From Diplosphaera chodatii (lineage: Eukaryota; Chlorophyta; Trebouxiophyceae; Prasiolales; Stichococcaceae), in the NCBI GenBank assembly GCA_032358165.1, contig JAALGY010000008.1, forward strand, positions 1,240,001-1,304,000: a DNA stretch of 64,000 bases. Reading direction: 5' to 3'. The translations under genes and the position numbers were made by a program. Below the pieces are notes generated by a model. That model had not been told where the DNA came from, did not search any database, and saw only the letters and a list, made by a program, of their open reading frames with translations. Shown here piece by piece: positions 24,601-35,436 of the stretch; the stretch's first letter is position 1; every line of letters begins with the position of its first letter.

Positions 24601-26006
24601 CGCGCTGCGCAAGCAGCACCTGTCCAAGCTCAAGCAGATCTACCACCAGCGCCAGTCGCTCAACATGCAGGTCCGCTGCGGCTCCAGCATACCGCCTCCA
24701 CTCCTGCAAGGGGTCCACTGCTGCTGCTGTGTTTTGGGGGGGACGGGATGAGTGCTGCAGCACATTCGAGAGCAGCCTCCACTGACACCATGCACAAAGG
24801 GGGTGAACTGTTCTTTGCGCTGCCTGTGCAGGCGATGGGCATGATGCTGCCGGCGCCGGGGCGCGGCGACGTGGCGAGCCAGATGGCGGGGGCGGACCCC
24901 ACCCTGGAGGGCAAGATGGCGTGCATGTCCATCGGCTCCTATGCCGACTGCGCCCGCAACACGATGCGCCTGGACAAGACGCTGGACGAGCTCAAGGTGC
25001 GGTGCAGGTTCTCACCGAGTACGCATCCAGTCTCTTGCGCACGTCGAGGCTGCTTGGCGCGAAAACGTTTGTGTGCAGGGTCATGGTCCCCGACCTGGTG
25101 GCGGCACCCAGGTCCTGTTGTGTGCAATCCTGACTTCATGTGGGACACTTATGTGGGACGCACTGCCCTGCGCAGGACAACCTGCGGGCGGAGCAGACCA
25201 GCTTCCTGGAGCTGAAGGTGCGCCCCCTGCCCATTTAGCGCTACTTGTGGCATGCCCTGGATGTACATCGTCCATGCAACACGGCTCGCTCGCTTCACCC
25301 ACAGCTGCCTCCTGCACACTGCAGCTGGTGGTCCTGCACCGCGTGCTGAGCCCCATCCAGACGCTGCTGTTCGTCATGGAAGCGTACCCAACCCGCCCAG
25401 GTGACTGCCCCTCCCAAGCTGTTGGCCACCTGCTGCTCAATGTGAGATTGCAGAAGACAGCAGATGTTGCCGTCGGGTCAGACTCCGTCCTTGCCTGCGC
25501 GCATCACCGTGTAAATCGGAGGGTGCTGTGTGCTGTGCAGACGCGCTGGCGCTGGCGAACAGCGTGGCGCTAAAGCTGGGGCGTGCTGCGGAGGGCTGCC
25601 CCAAGGCCGCAGAGCTGCTCAAGCAGGCGTCCGCCGAGGAGGAGGCCCTCCGCCGCAAGGTGCAGAAAGCTGTCACCGGGTTGATTACATTGGTTGCACT
25701 TCCGGCACTCCTTCAGCACTGCCTGCAGTCTGTACCCTAGCTGCTGGCGTCAATGCTCACGCTTCCTCTGTGGTGGCCAAGGCCCAATGGTCCTTCACCG
25801 AGCATGATGGCAAGGGACGTGCTGAAGGCGACGGTCGACTGTCTGCAGGGCCATACTGACATGCATGTCTGCCCTTGCAGAGCTCCGGTACCTCTGGCGC
25901 AACGTCGTCTGGCGAGCTGCGAGGCAGTGGCGGCAGCAGCCTGGAGGGCACCGACGATTCCCACAAGTCGGACTGCTGTTCCCTCAACAAGGGCGGTGAA
26001 CCGTGA
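21698..26006 (+). CDS. bZIP transcription factor B (YR-type basic region, long helical C-terminus)
   Basis: Sixteen exons (21698-21754, 21897-21964, 22102-22163, 22380-22652, 22762-22903, 23076-23193, 23344-23499, 23690-23828, 23978-24075, 24285-24341, 24533-24670, 24832-24996, 25176-25217, 25325-25400, 25541-25659, 25881-26006) close exactly to 611 residues. The short acidic N-terminus (FDPMSMPELNEEMVPVD) is followed by a low-complexity segment and the basic region NKQAQQRYRERRKQRFQELE. The N-x7-R pattern ends in YR, as in fungal Yap/PAP1-like factors rather than plant SR types. A leucine-zipper helix follows (ALNGLTEQLQAKQ), then a second helix (QELTQAMAAREKELAALKAQ). The C-terminal 300 residues are a chain of helical exons with blocks RWGRILEALRLVPRQEEALL, CARNTMRLDKTLDELK, RVLSPIQTLLFVMEAYPTRP and DALALANSVALKLG. 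I do not recognise this region as a named domain; it may bind a ligand or partner. The tail is Ser/Gly-rich. Confidence 0.88.
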
Positions 26007-26931
26007 TGGTTGCACTCTGGGTGATGCCAGCCTGGCTCTGCAACAGCGGCATGAAACCGGATTTTCGATGGCAAGGCAGGTCGGGTCCTTGCACTGGTAC
26101 AGCTCAATATATCACGCAGGCTGTGATCATTCAGGGCAGGGATTCACAGATGAATGTGGCTCAGATCCTGCATTGTCAAACTTACAGCAGCTCGTTTGCA
26201 GTTTCTCAGTGACAAACTGCTTGGTTTTGACGGTGTAGGCCCGCCCCATTCCAGTTGCTTCATCCACTGCTGATCAGCTGCCTCATCCTTGGTTTGCTCT
26301 TTGTTGACACAAAAATTGCACTGCTGGACGTCCCAATATTGTAGCAGATCGTGTGAGTGCTGGCTGGCATGGGTTTGCAGTTACAAAGCATGGCATTCAC
26401 AACACTCATACGGTGGGTATACCATACCAGAGAATCTCACAATCCATCACACACACAGCAACGTTAACGAACCAGCGGTTCCATAGCAGTGTTGATGAGC
26501 ATTGCAGCAAATGCTGCAGATGTAGAAATCAGGGTCAGGTTCTGTGTCCCAACTGAAACCAGTGATGTTGGGCCTCGTCAGATGCCAGCGCAGAGAAACT
26601 GCCACTGCATGGTCTGCAATGATACAGTGCTCAAGCGGTACATGTTGTCAAACCGGTCAGCGGCCAGACTGCTGGCATGGCCGGCTGCGGAGTCATGTGT
26701 GGCAGGTGTCGCTGCAGCTGAGTGGCCGGGCAGCAGAGTCTGGCCCATCAGTACAGCAAACAGGCTGCCCCAAGCTGCAGCCAAGAATTGTGGTCACATG
26801 GTCCTCACCCCGTCCGGAGCGGCGGTGAGGACCTCGAACTGAAGAGTGCGTGTCAGTGAGGCATTGCAGCGCTGCATCCTCATGTGCAGCTGCAGCGAAG
26901 CCAAAGAGGCGGCAGCTGCCAACTGCAGTGT
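26007..26931. other. Intergenic between convergent bZIP B and bZIP C
   Basis: 925 bp between two convergent stop codons. A minus-strand open frame at 26578-26784 could be an extra 3' exon of bZIP C but I found no phase-consistent junction and the TGA at 26932 already gives a sensible end. Otherwise nothing is seen. Confidence 0.35.
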
Positions 26932-29900
26932 TCAAGGTGGCGGCCCCCCGCCACCCAATTCCGCTTGTTGCTGATGACGCCCTTCTATGTACGGCTCCGA
27001 GTGCCACTGGGTCAACAGTGCCAACGCCGCATTGAAGTTGCCCTGCAAGAAGTCCCCCAGAAGAGTGGAGACCAAGCAAACTCGCGGGCAATGCGACTGG
27101 TGCTGTGTCGAGTGCGACATGAAGAGTGCCGGTCACCAGGGGGATGTTGCACAGGCCGGCAGTCTACCTGGGACTTGTACAGGGCCTCTGCTGCCAACAG
27201 GTCGTTGCGGTCTGGCATCGGGCCGGACCTGCGGCGGCTGGGCTGCCTTTGTGGATCAGCGGTGGCCTGCAGTAGGAGAAAACTGGTTTCGTCCATGCGA
27301 CAGCACCGGGTCTGCCTGCTGCTGTAATCCTGCTGCCAGCTGTCATCCGCAGTTGTGCATCACAACATGATGAAAACCCTGCTCACCAGGGCGAAGCCAT
27401 GTGCATTGCTGCGGGCTGGGCTGGACCCGCCTGCGGCACCACTGAGCAGTGAGCGACGCTTGCATGCACACACTTCGGCTGCGCAACCTGAACTGGCACA
27501 TTGACAGCCTATAGATGTGACATCCGGCGCAGCGCACCCGGTGGCGGCAGGCCGTGCATGCCACTCATGTTGCTACCGCGGCCAGCGGCACAGGCAGGCG
27601 AGCGCAGTGGGCTGCCCGATCCCCTTGGCGCCTGCAGCAGCGGCGACACGAGTGCTGAATATCGTCAGTCTGCACGCGCCTTGAGCTGCATAGCTCTAGC
27701 ACCAGGCGAAGCGGTCCCCACATGGCAACGCTGTCCAGCATCGGGCCGGTGATGCGCACCGGCAGGGGTGCGTAGACGTCGTGCATAGGCGGGAGCGGGG
27801 CGGCGGTGTGGGCGTGCCCCAGGGGCGGCAGCCCGGGGCCGTGCGGCCGCCCGGTCGCCAGCCTGCCGCGGTGCGCAAAGCTGTCCGACCGTGCGGGAGA
27901 ATGCGCCAGACCGCCCCGCAGCATCGGGTCCTGTGCAGTGGCCAGGCTGATGTCGAGTCCGCAAGGTGCCTTGTGAGCGAGCGCACAGCTGCCCTCGGTC
28001 TGAGCCATGTGTGGAACAGTCAGGATACCATGAACGACATCAATGGTCTCAACCTGCATTGTGTGCTGTCCCGCCAGCAGGCGGGGACTGACCTGAGGCG
28101 GCGGCGGCGGCATGCTGCGGGTTGGCGAGCCGGCGGGGGAGGCGCTGCAGTGTCCCCGCAGCCGCTGCACATCGTCATGGCCCCGGTGCCAGCTCGGCAG
28201 ATCATCCGCTGCGTCAACCAGTGAGCAGGCGTTATTCCTGGCTTCATCATGCGCCAGCAGGATTGCGCTGCGGTGACATACAGCGACCAGAGGAGCGGTG
28301 GCAAATGGCGACACTGACCAAATGGTTCCTCGGCAGCACAGGCAAACGCGTAGCGTGCAGCCCCGGCGGCGGCGGCGGCGGCGCCCCGCGCGGCCCCGCG
28401 CCTCGCCTGCGCGCGCTCCCGCAGCAGCTGGGGGACGATGCTGTGCAGCATCGCCAGCTCCTCCTATGTTGCCCAGGCATGGCCCTCTTGGTGGTGGACT
28501 GTCGTTCGCAACGCTTTGGAATGTTTGCAGGACGTTGCCGGGCATTGATAGGAGTGCTCGATGCCTGAGGGTTTGCATACTCAAAACTGCAGTGTTCATG
28601 TGCAGCTGGTGCTGCAAGACAAACATTGCGGACGTTGTCACCCACCTGCAGTCTGCTGACGTCACGGCCATGCCCAGGCTTCACTTGCAGCATGGACATC
28701 AGCTGCCGAATCTGCGCCTCATCCACCTCCAGGTTCCCGAGCTGCAGATAACAGCATGCATCTCGGTCGGTGCCAGTCTGAGGCATTCCGACATTCGGGT
28801 CAGCGGCGGCTGAGCAAAGCGGGCGCAGCCCAATGCTCCTTCTTTCTGTCTGGTGTGCAGCCGTTACAGTGCAGCGAGCCACGCCCATCGTTCGACACCA
28901 GTGGAACAGGTCGGCCGCTGTGCGAAGCAGCCCACCATGCGGCACGGCGTGCGCAGCAGGAACCGCAGCCGCTCCCGCTTCTCCTGCGCCTCCGCCCTCG
29001 CGCTGGCCGTCGATGCCCTGAGCTCCTCCAGCTTTGACCGCTTGCGGTTGCGTGACACCTGCGCTGCCTCCCTGTCGAGCGGCAACCACAGCCCACTGTG
29101 GTGCCTGCCAGTGGGTGGTCAGGTGCACCAGCAGGGTGCCTGGCAGGCCAGGGTGCAGAGCCATGGGCGCCCATGTCTGCAAAGCCGCCCACCTGTTCCT
29201 CCGACGCTTGATAGCTGCGGGCTCCTCGCTGTGCCGTGACGGCTGCTGCGAGGCCATGCCAGAGTCTGATGGCTCCTCTGCCTGCTGGCGCCTGCATTGG
29301 ATTTGGTGGCGCTCTGTTGTGATGCTTGCTTGCTGGTTGTCAGTAGTGCAGACTTCCAAGCTGCTGGACGGCAATGCACACCCGTTGAGCAGGCATGCAC
29401 GCTGCCTAGCCTCCTTCTCATGCCTCCGTGCATGCATGACACTGCACAGCAAGTGGCCCGCACGTGCGCTTGTCGCCGGCGCGTCGTCCTGCCTGCCGCT
29501 GCGAACGTGGCCGCTGGGGGATGTCTGCGTTGGTGGCCGACTTTGGGGTCCCACCCTGATGCACAGCACATGGACAGTCTCAGGTGTGCACCGCTGAGAG
29601 CATCAAACGACTGCAGTGCACAAGCTGTGCTGTGTGGCGGCTGGCACATCGGCCTGCTGTGCACACCTCGCTGCTGTCGGGTCCGGTGCTGCACGAGCGG
29701 CCGCGGGGGCGGTGCACAGGCGGCCTGCCCGGCTGCCACTGCTGCGGCTGCTCCCAGGTGGGAGGACCTGGCCCCGCTCCCAGCTGGCTGTGAGGTGCGC
29801 CACGCGCGGGCTGGCGCGCTGACCAGCTGAAGCCCACCACGGGCCCCGCTGCTCCGTGGTGCGAGTGTGAGGCTGCCGGCCCCGGCGCCGAGGCGCGGCG

Positions 29901-31193
29901 GGCCGTCCGCTGCCGCCGGCCCCCGCCGCCCGGCAGCCGGTGCTGCGCGTCGCCCAGGACGTCCTCCCAGCCCTCGCCGCACAGGCCGGGCCCCGGGCGG
30001 CGGTGCTCCAGGGGGGCCGGCTGCGAGGCGAAGCTCAGCGGGTCCTCGTCCATGTGCTCCAGCTCCAGGTCAAGGCCGTACAGCGGGGCGTCCGAGTCGA
30101 AGCTGGGCGGGCGGCCCAGCAGGCTGCGGGCGCCGCCGGGCTGCGCGGCGCACGCAACGCCGCCCAGGGCGCCGACGTCGCCCAGGTCCGGCAGGTCGAA
30201 GTCGGCGAGCGGGGCGTCCGGCAGCGGCGGCGGTGCAGCTGCCGCCGGCCAGGGCGCCGCGCTGTGCGCGCGCATCGGCGCCAGCTGCTGCGGTGCCGGT
30301 GGGAGCAGCAGGCTGCGCGCCCTGCCGAGGGGCGGTGCGCCGCCGCTGGGCGCCGCCGCCGGCTTGTCTGCTGCTGTGCCATCTGCCATTGACTTGGGGA
30401 TGCCGGCGGCGCCGGCGATGCCGCGGATGTGCAGCGTCACTCGCGGCGGCGCGTCCATCGGCGGGGCTGCCGGCATCACGGGCGGTGGCGTCGCGGGGTG
30501 TGCAGCATCCCAGGGCCCGGCTGCGAGCCCCATGTAGGGCGACATTCGCCCCGAGCCTCCGCTGCGTCAGCAGGTCGACACAGGCCTCAGGCAAGCAGGG
30601 TGGACCCTCCAGGAATGGGCTCAACGAAGCTCCAAACATGCATGCAGCATTCTGGATAGAGGCGGTTGGCCACCTGCTGCCGGGACCCAGGTAGCTCCGG
30701 AACATGGCTTCATCACCGTCCCCAAACAAACCCTGTGTACCACCACGGCATACCAACTCAAGGCACAGTGAATGTCAGCCGAGTACCATGCTGTGTGCGT
30801 CACATGGCTCTGTGAGGTCAGGCCGGCGTGTGGCACCTGGAAGTGGTCGCCCATTGGAGTCCCAGGCAGACTCGTGTTGTGGAACGCAGCATGGTCGGCT
30901 GCCATGCTCCGCGGCGTGCAAGGCGGCCGGTAGTCCGACTTGCTCTGATCCGACAGGCAGCTGGGCCGGTCTTCTGGATCAGAAGGCAGCAGAGCTGTCG
31001 GGCCACGCACCTTGCTGACTTTCTGCATGCATAATTGTGGATGCAACACCACGCCCAGCAGCCCACCTTGGTCGGATGTGGGGCTGGCCACAGGCGGCAG
31101 TGGTGCGCCACTGCTGGGAGCTGTGCTGACATCCTTGTTGAACTGCAGATCGCTGGTATTGACAAGCAGAGTATCTGCTGCCGCTGCATCCAT
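26932..31193 (-). CDS. bZIP transcription factor C (SR-type basic region)
   Basis: Fourteen exons (30837-31193, 30674-30732, 29667-30561, 29193-29281, 28936-29071, 28646-28741, 28319-28463, 28093-28208, 27703-27930, 27538-27631, 27387-27430, 27284-27321, 27168-27228, 26932-27042) close to 822 residues. Start MDAAAADTLLVNTSDLQ. The N-terminal half is Pro/Ala-rich and disordered, with acidic LADFDLPDLGDVG (possible activation segment). The basic region is assembled across an intron at 29072-29192: KRRRNREAAQVSRNRKRSKL, with the classical N-x7-R and SR pair, then a short helix EELRASTASARAEAQEKRER. Downstream helical exons carry VDEAQIRQLMSMLQVKPGHG and LAMLHSIVPQLLRERAQARR. Near the end are VYAPLPVRITGPMLDSVAMW and GNFNAALALLTQWHSEPY. 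The last five exons are small and were placed by phase alone. The gene is convergent with bZIP B and divergent from the Q-rich gene. Confidence 0.8.
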
Positions 31194-32412
31194 TTGGTCA
31201 GCCTGTGCCCCGCCCTTGTCAGCTGAGTGAAGGTGCGGCGTATCGGATGCGCAGTGCTGTACCTGTTGCACAGCACGCGTGTCAGTGCTCGGCTGAGGCG
31301 GCCAATCCCAGGTATTTGCAGCACACCACCTGCCCACCGCCTGTCCCATAGACATCATTGCTGCACACTTCAGCCCACAAGGCAGCCAAGCAGATAATGT
31401 GGCGATGTACTTGACGCAGCAAACGGCGTACAGCGTGCAGGCATAGGAGCAGCGCAGCTTCCGAGCGTGAGCACGGAGTGGTGCATACGTATTGCAGCGC
31501 CTAAGGTGTCCCGATCCTATTGCTCGCCTCCGACTCCAGCACAAAGGACTAGCTGCCGCACCACCATGAGGCTCGCCGAGGGCATAGCGCAACCCTCAGG
31601 CAGCGCACGGAAGGAATCGGCGCATGCGATGTGCATGCTGTGAGCCCCGCGTATGGTACGAACCCGGAGATGACGCAGCGGCATGACGGCCTGAGCTTTC
31701 AAACGTGCTCTTCAAGCGTGCGCTGGAGCCGTCTGGTCGCCGCCCAGGGGCTGCTGTACGTCCTTTTGGTCCAACGTCTCTTATGACTCACACGAGACGT
31801 GCGGCGTCACGTCCGCCAGCTCCCGCTGCGTAGCGGCCATGGTGGCTCGGAAACAGTTGTGCAGGGCTTTGGAATGGTCGCTGCCGGCTGCAAAGGCGCC
31901 ATGGCGCTGCCGCGGACCCCGGCTGACTTGGCTGTCGAATGCGAATTTAATTTAATAGTTATAGTTAATAATTTAATAGCCTTGCCTCGCCTTCCTGCTT
32001 CCGGACATGCACACCATGACCCCGGCTGGTCGTCTGCAGGAGCCGGGAGCTGCTCATTGCACTTCAAGCCGTCTGCTTTCCAATGGTGCATGTGCCCTGT
32101 GCGGTGCATCGCACTGTCTCAAGTCTTCCTCGGCCACTGCACTCTTGCCCTCTCCGACAAGGGTAGGATAGATCCACCTGTCGGGGGCGTCCCGCCATGA
32201 AAGTGCGAATGGAAGTCTGGCAATGAGGGTGTTCTGCTCGGGTGCTCGCTCCTGGCCCGTTACACCACTGTGGGGCTGCGCAAGACACAAAAAACCGCTT
32301 CAGGTTGACCTGTCGAACGTCGCCCCGCGAACCGCGAGGACTCTGGGTGACACACGTGAGCGCCTGGGCGCGCCGTATCATACGTGTACAGTGAGGCAGG
32401 AGCGCTTCTCAG
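31194..32412. promoter_or_regulatory. Divergent promoter region, bZIP C / Q-rich gene
   Basis: 1.2 kb between two divergent ATGs (31193 minus, 32413 plus). No gene is visible. It contains the AT-rich tract at 31944-31978, the most AT-rich stretch I noticed in the window. Confidence 0.5.
31944..31978. repeat. AT-rich tract with internal direct repeats
   Basis: 35 bp that is almost pure A/T (two G, no C) in otherwise GC-rich DNA. TTTAATAG occurs twice and TAGTTA twice. It lies inside a divergent promoter region, so it may exclude nucleosomes or help DNA unwinding; that role is inference. Confidence 0.6.
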
Positions 32413-34860
32413 ATGGCAGTCGACACCGCCGCAGAACAGCTAGACGCCTACCTGACAACCGCACGCCGCGCCACGAGCAAGCACGGCGGTCGTAGGAGTG
32501 CAGCTGGCAAAGCTGTGGCACCGCCGCGCCAGCAAGACCCCGCGGTTCGGACTGTCACACGAGCAGGTCCTCAGCAAGGCACGCTCCACGCGCCAGTTGG
32601 CGTGGCTGGACCGCACCAGAAGTGCTACCTCGAGGGTCCTCCTCAGTTCCCGCCGCCATCTGCGAGGTGGGTTGGTGACAACAGCCTCCCACCGTGCCGT
32701 CAGGACCGGAACGTGGTAGATGACATGACCTATGTGCACTCCACCACAGGCGGGTGTTTGGTCCAGAGCCTGTGGCAGCGCCGCCCTCACGCCGGCGTGC
32801 TGCATTCAGCGCTGCCGTCAGCAGTGATGCGCCCCGGTCGCACACAATGCTGCCAGTGCCACAGCGGCGCACATCAGCAGCAGCCTCGGGTGACCTTGAG
32901 CTGCCGCCACTGCCGCCGCTGCTGCGCTGGCGGCTTGACAACTTCCAGCGTCCCTCAGCTGCTCCACCCGCACCAGCCTCTTGTAACAGGCAACAGCATC
33001 AGCAGGCAGACACGGACAGGAGCTGCATCACAGAGCCGCTGAGACTGCCCCCAGTGCCAAGGCTGAACAGTCTGCGCAACAGCACAGGAGGTCAGCGCCT
33101 GCAGGCAGCGAGGCCGACGAGCGCAGCAGTTGACACGCTGCAGGTTCGCAGCATGCCGCTTGAGGGGAGCGCCACACCGTCTGTGCCTGCCACCCCCGTC
33201 GCAAACCTGGGTGTTGATGGAGCAAACGTTGGGGGCCGGCTCCGCTCTGCCGCTGCTGACACAGCTGAAGCCACAGGCAGCCCCTGCCCTGTTCGGGCAG
33301 CTGCGTGCGACCATGTCGTGGCATCCACCTCTGCTCGGAGCCTCCAGTCAGCGGCGGCACAGCAGCAGCCTGCGCACTCAACACCAGGCGGCATGAGGAC
33401 TGCACCAGAGCTGGGGAGCGAAGCCGCCGACACAGACATGTGAGCGGGTGCATGCATGCTGAGCAGCTGGTGCGTCGCCTCCCCTTGACATCCTGCCCAG
33501 CAGTGTACAGCAGCATCTGTTTACACGTTATTGACGTCGCCTTGCAGGGTGTTTCAGCAGCTGCGGGGGCAGTGGAAGGCCTTCTGCCACGGTCAGCAGC
33601 AGCTTTCAGAGAAGCAGCAGGTACCACAGCTGCCCAACCGATCTGCAGCTGAAAGACAGGTGGCCAAGCCGCAGGGCCTCATATGCCTAGGAGCACAACA
33701 GCAGCCCCAGCAGCAGCAGCAGCAGCAGGCGCAGGTGCCAGCGCCTCAGCACCCGCCGCAGCAGTTGCAGCAGCTGCCTATTTCGGACAGCGCCGGTGCA
33801 TCTCGTGGCCAGCCGCACTCTCGTGCTGTACCACAATCACGGCAGCAGCAGCAAGGCGAACCGAGCAGCCCTGTCAAAGCCGCAGCCACACTGCCCGCGA
33901 GGTGCAGCAGCGCAGCGCACGCCCGCCGTGGCCGCCGTGCACACCGCCTGAGCGTGCGCAGCAGGCCGCGCCGTGCGCTGGCCTTCAGGCTCCGCCGCCG
34001 TTTCGTACCGCAGGAGAGCACAACCCCTGTTGCTACTGCTGACCCTGCGGAGCGGATGCGGGGAGGCGACAGCCGCGGCAGCACCCGCGATGGCTGCGCT
34101 GATGCACACAGCACGTGCAGCCACAGCAGCCTAGACTTGAGCGGCGCGCCTGGCAGTAGCAGTGCAGCCAGCGACGCCGCTGATGCACCTGCTGGACGCC
34201 GTGGCAGCACCAGTTCCTGCGCACTGTCAGACTGCACCTGCGGCTGCTGGGCCGGCAGCCAGCTGCAGGCAGAAACCAGCATGCCGTGCGGCAGCAGTCG
34301 TTGCAGCAGCAGCTGCTCAGAGCACAGTGGCAGGAGCTGCAGCGGCACAGTTGCATGCCTGCTTGAGCACTGGTGCAGCTGTCAGCCGACGCCAAGCTCC
34401 ACACGTCAGGTGGGGCTACCAAGTGGCTGCATTGAGATACAACACAAGCACTCGGAAGGTTGTGCTCATGAAGTGTCCAACAAAAGACCGTTAGACTGTC
34501 TGTGACGTACAGGTGCTGGGCAAGCGGCGCAAGCCGCCCTGCCACGAGCTGCCAGCATCAGCTGAGCGCCCAGAGTCAGGGCTGCGCAGTGAGGCGCAGC
34601 CGCCGGCACGAGGTGACTATGCACCGGACTGCGACCAGGTGCTGCGGAGGCTGCAGGAGGACGTGCAGCGCTTCCGCTGCTTCTCCAGCCTGAGTGGTGA
34701 TGGCGGTGATGGCGCTGATGACAAGCAGCTCCCAGCCGGCGGTGCCGCGGTCAAACCAGTGGTAGGGGATAGTGTCACCACCATCACGTCTTCATACTGT
34801 CCAGTGACATGCTCAGCGGCGGAAGATGTCAGACGCAAGCATGCCTCCTTGTGCCGGTGA
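32413..34860 (+). CDS. Q/S/C-rich protein of unknown function
   Basis: Four exons (32413-32666, 32750-33439, 33548-34409, 34513-34860) close in phase to 717 residues, starting MAVDTAAEQLDAYLTTARRA. I recognise no domain. Composition is strongly biased: exon 2 is Pro/Ala/Ser-rich (LELPPLPPLLRWRLDNFQRP), exon 3 has a poly-Gln run from seven CAG units and then an Arg-rich stretch (RRGRRAHRLSVRSRPRR) and a Ser/Cys-rich region (CSHSSLDLSGAPGSSSAASD). The last exon is more ordered, with LGKRRKPPCHELPASAERPE and CDQVLRRLQEDVQRF, a likely helix. The conserved-looking patches are VFQQLRGQWKAFCHGQQQL and the exon 4 helix. Arg clusters and disorder suggest a nuclear or RNA-associated protein, but this is inference. 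Phase closure across three introns with GT/AG borders supports a real gene rather than a chance frame. Confidence 0.7.
33708..33728 (+). repeat. (CAG)7 trinucleotide repeat
   Basis: Seven CAG units in exon 3 of the Q-rich gene, read in frame as poly-Gln. Length polymorphism among strains would be expected. Confidence 0.85.
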
Positions 34861-35436
34861 CATCTTGCATAGCTGGGGTACAGCAGACGAGTCATGGTTT
34901 GTTACTTAGTGTTTGGCCAGTCGAGATGTCGAAATCGATTTACATCACCCACATCACTTGCCCTAAAGGTCACGCCGTCTTCAGGCGACCACAGCAGATG
35001 GGCAGCATGAACACCAGCTGCTGGGCCTACCATAACAGGTTCACTCAGACTATACAATGCTGCTGGCAGGGTCGAATAACACCCTCAAGCATGAGGCTGT
35101 CGGGCAAAGTTGTGCGCTACACAGGCATACGACCAAAACCATTAGTGCAAGGCGGATGATGCTACTGCATGTTGAGCGCTCTCAGTCGGTACAGTGCATT
35201 CAGGGTACTACAAAATCAGGCTGTCGCCGACATGCACTTGCGCTGCTTCCGATGCGGCAAGCTGCCACTTGGGCACGGATGACGGTGCTGGCTGCATGAG
35301 CGATGCTGAGGAGGCTGTGAGCATGGAATGCCTTGTTGCATCGCATAGGACTGCTCGACAAGGCTGAGGTACACCTCCCGACTGCAGCTGCCAAGGGCTG
35401 GGCAGCCTGCGCTGAAGTCACTTTTGAGGGCAGGGC
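34861..35436. other. Intergenic between convergent Q-rich gene and phosphodiesterase
   Basis: 576 bp between two convergent stops; 3' UTRs only. No gene or repeat seen. Confidence 0.4.

Noticed and set aside
26578..27136. Possible extra 3' exon or separate minus-strand gene
   Set aside because: The part above 26932 is used by bZIP C in another frame, and no phase-consistent splice into 26578-26784 was found.
29119..29982. Long minus-strand open frame of 287 codons
   Set aside because: It overlaps bZIP C exons and introns in another frame. The in-phase bZIP exons explain the region, and the frame has no recognisable motif.
31640..31680. GGGTTCGTACC resembling a tRNA B box (minus strand)
   Set aside because: No cloverleaf could be drawn around it and no A box lies at the right distance.
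33700..33760. CAG-rich stretch as a non-coding satellite
   Set aside because: It is read in frame as Gln within an exon whose phase closes with its neighbours, so it is treated as coding.
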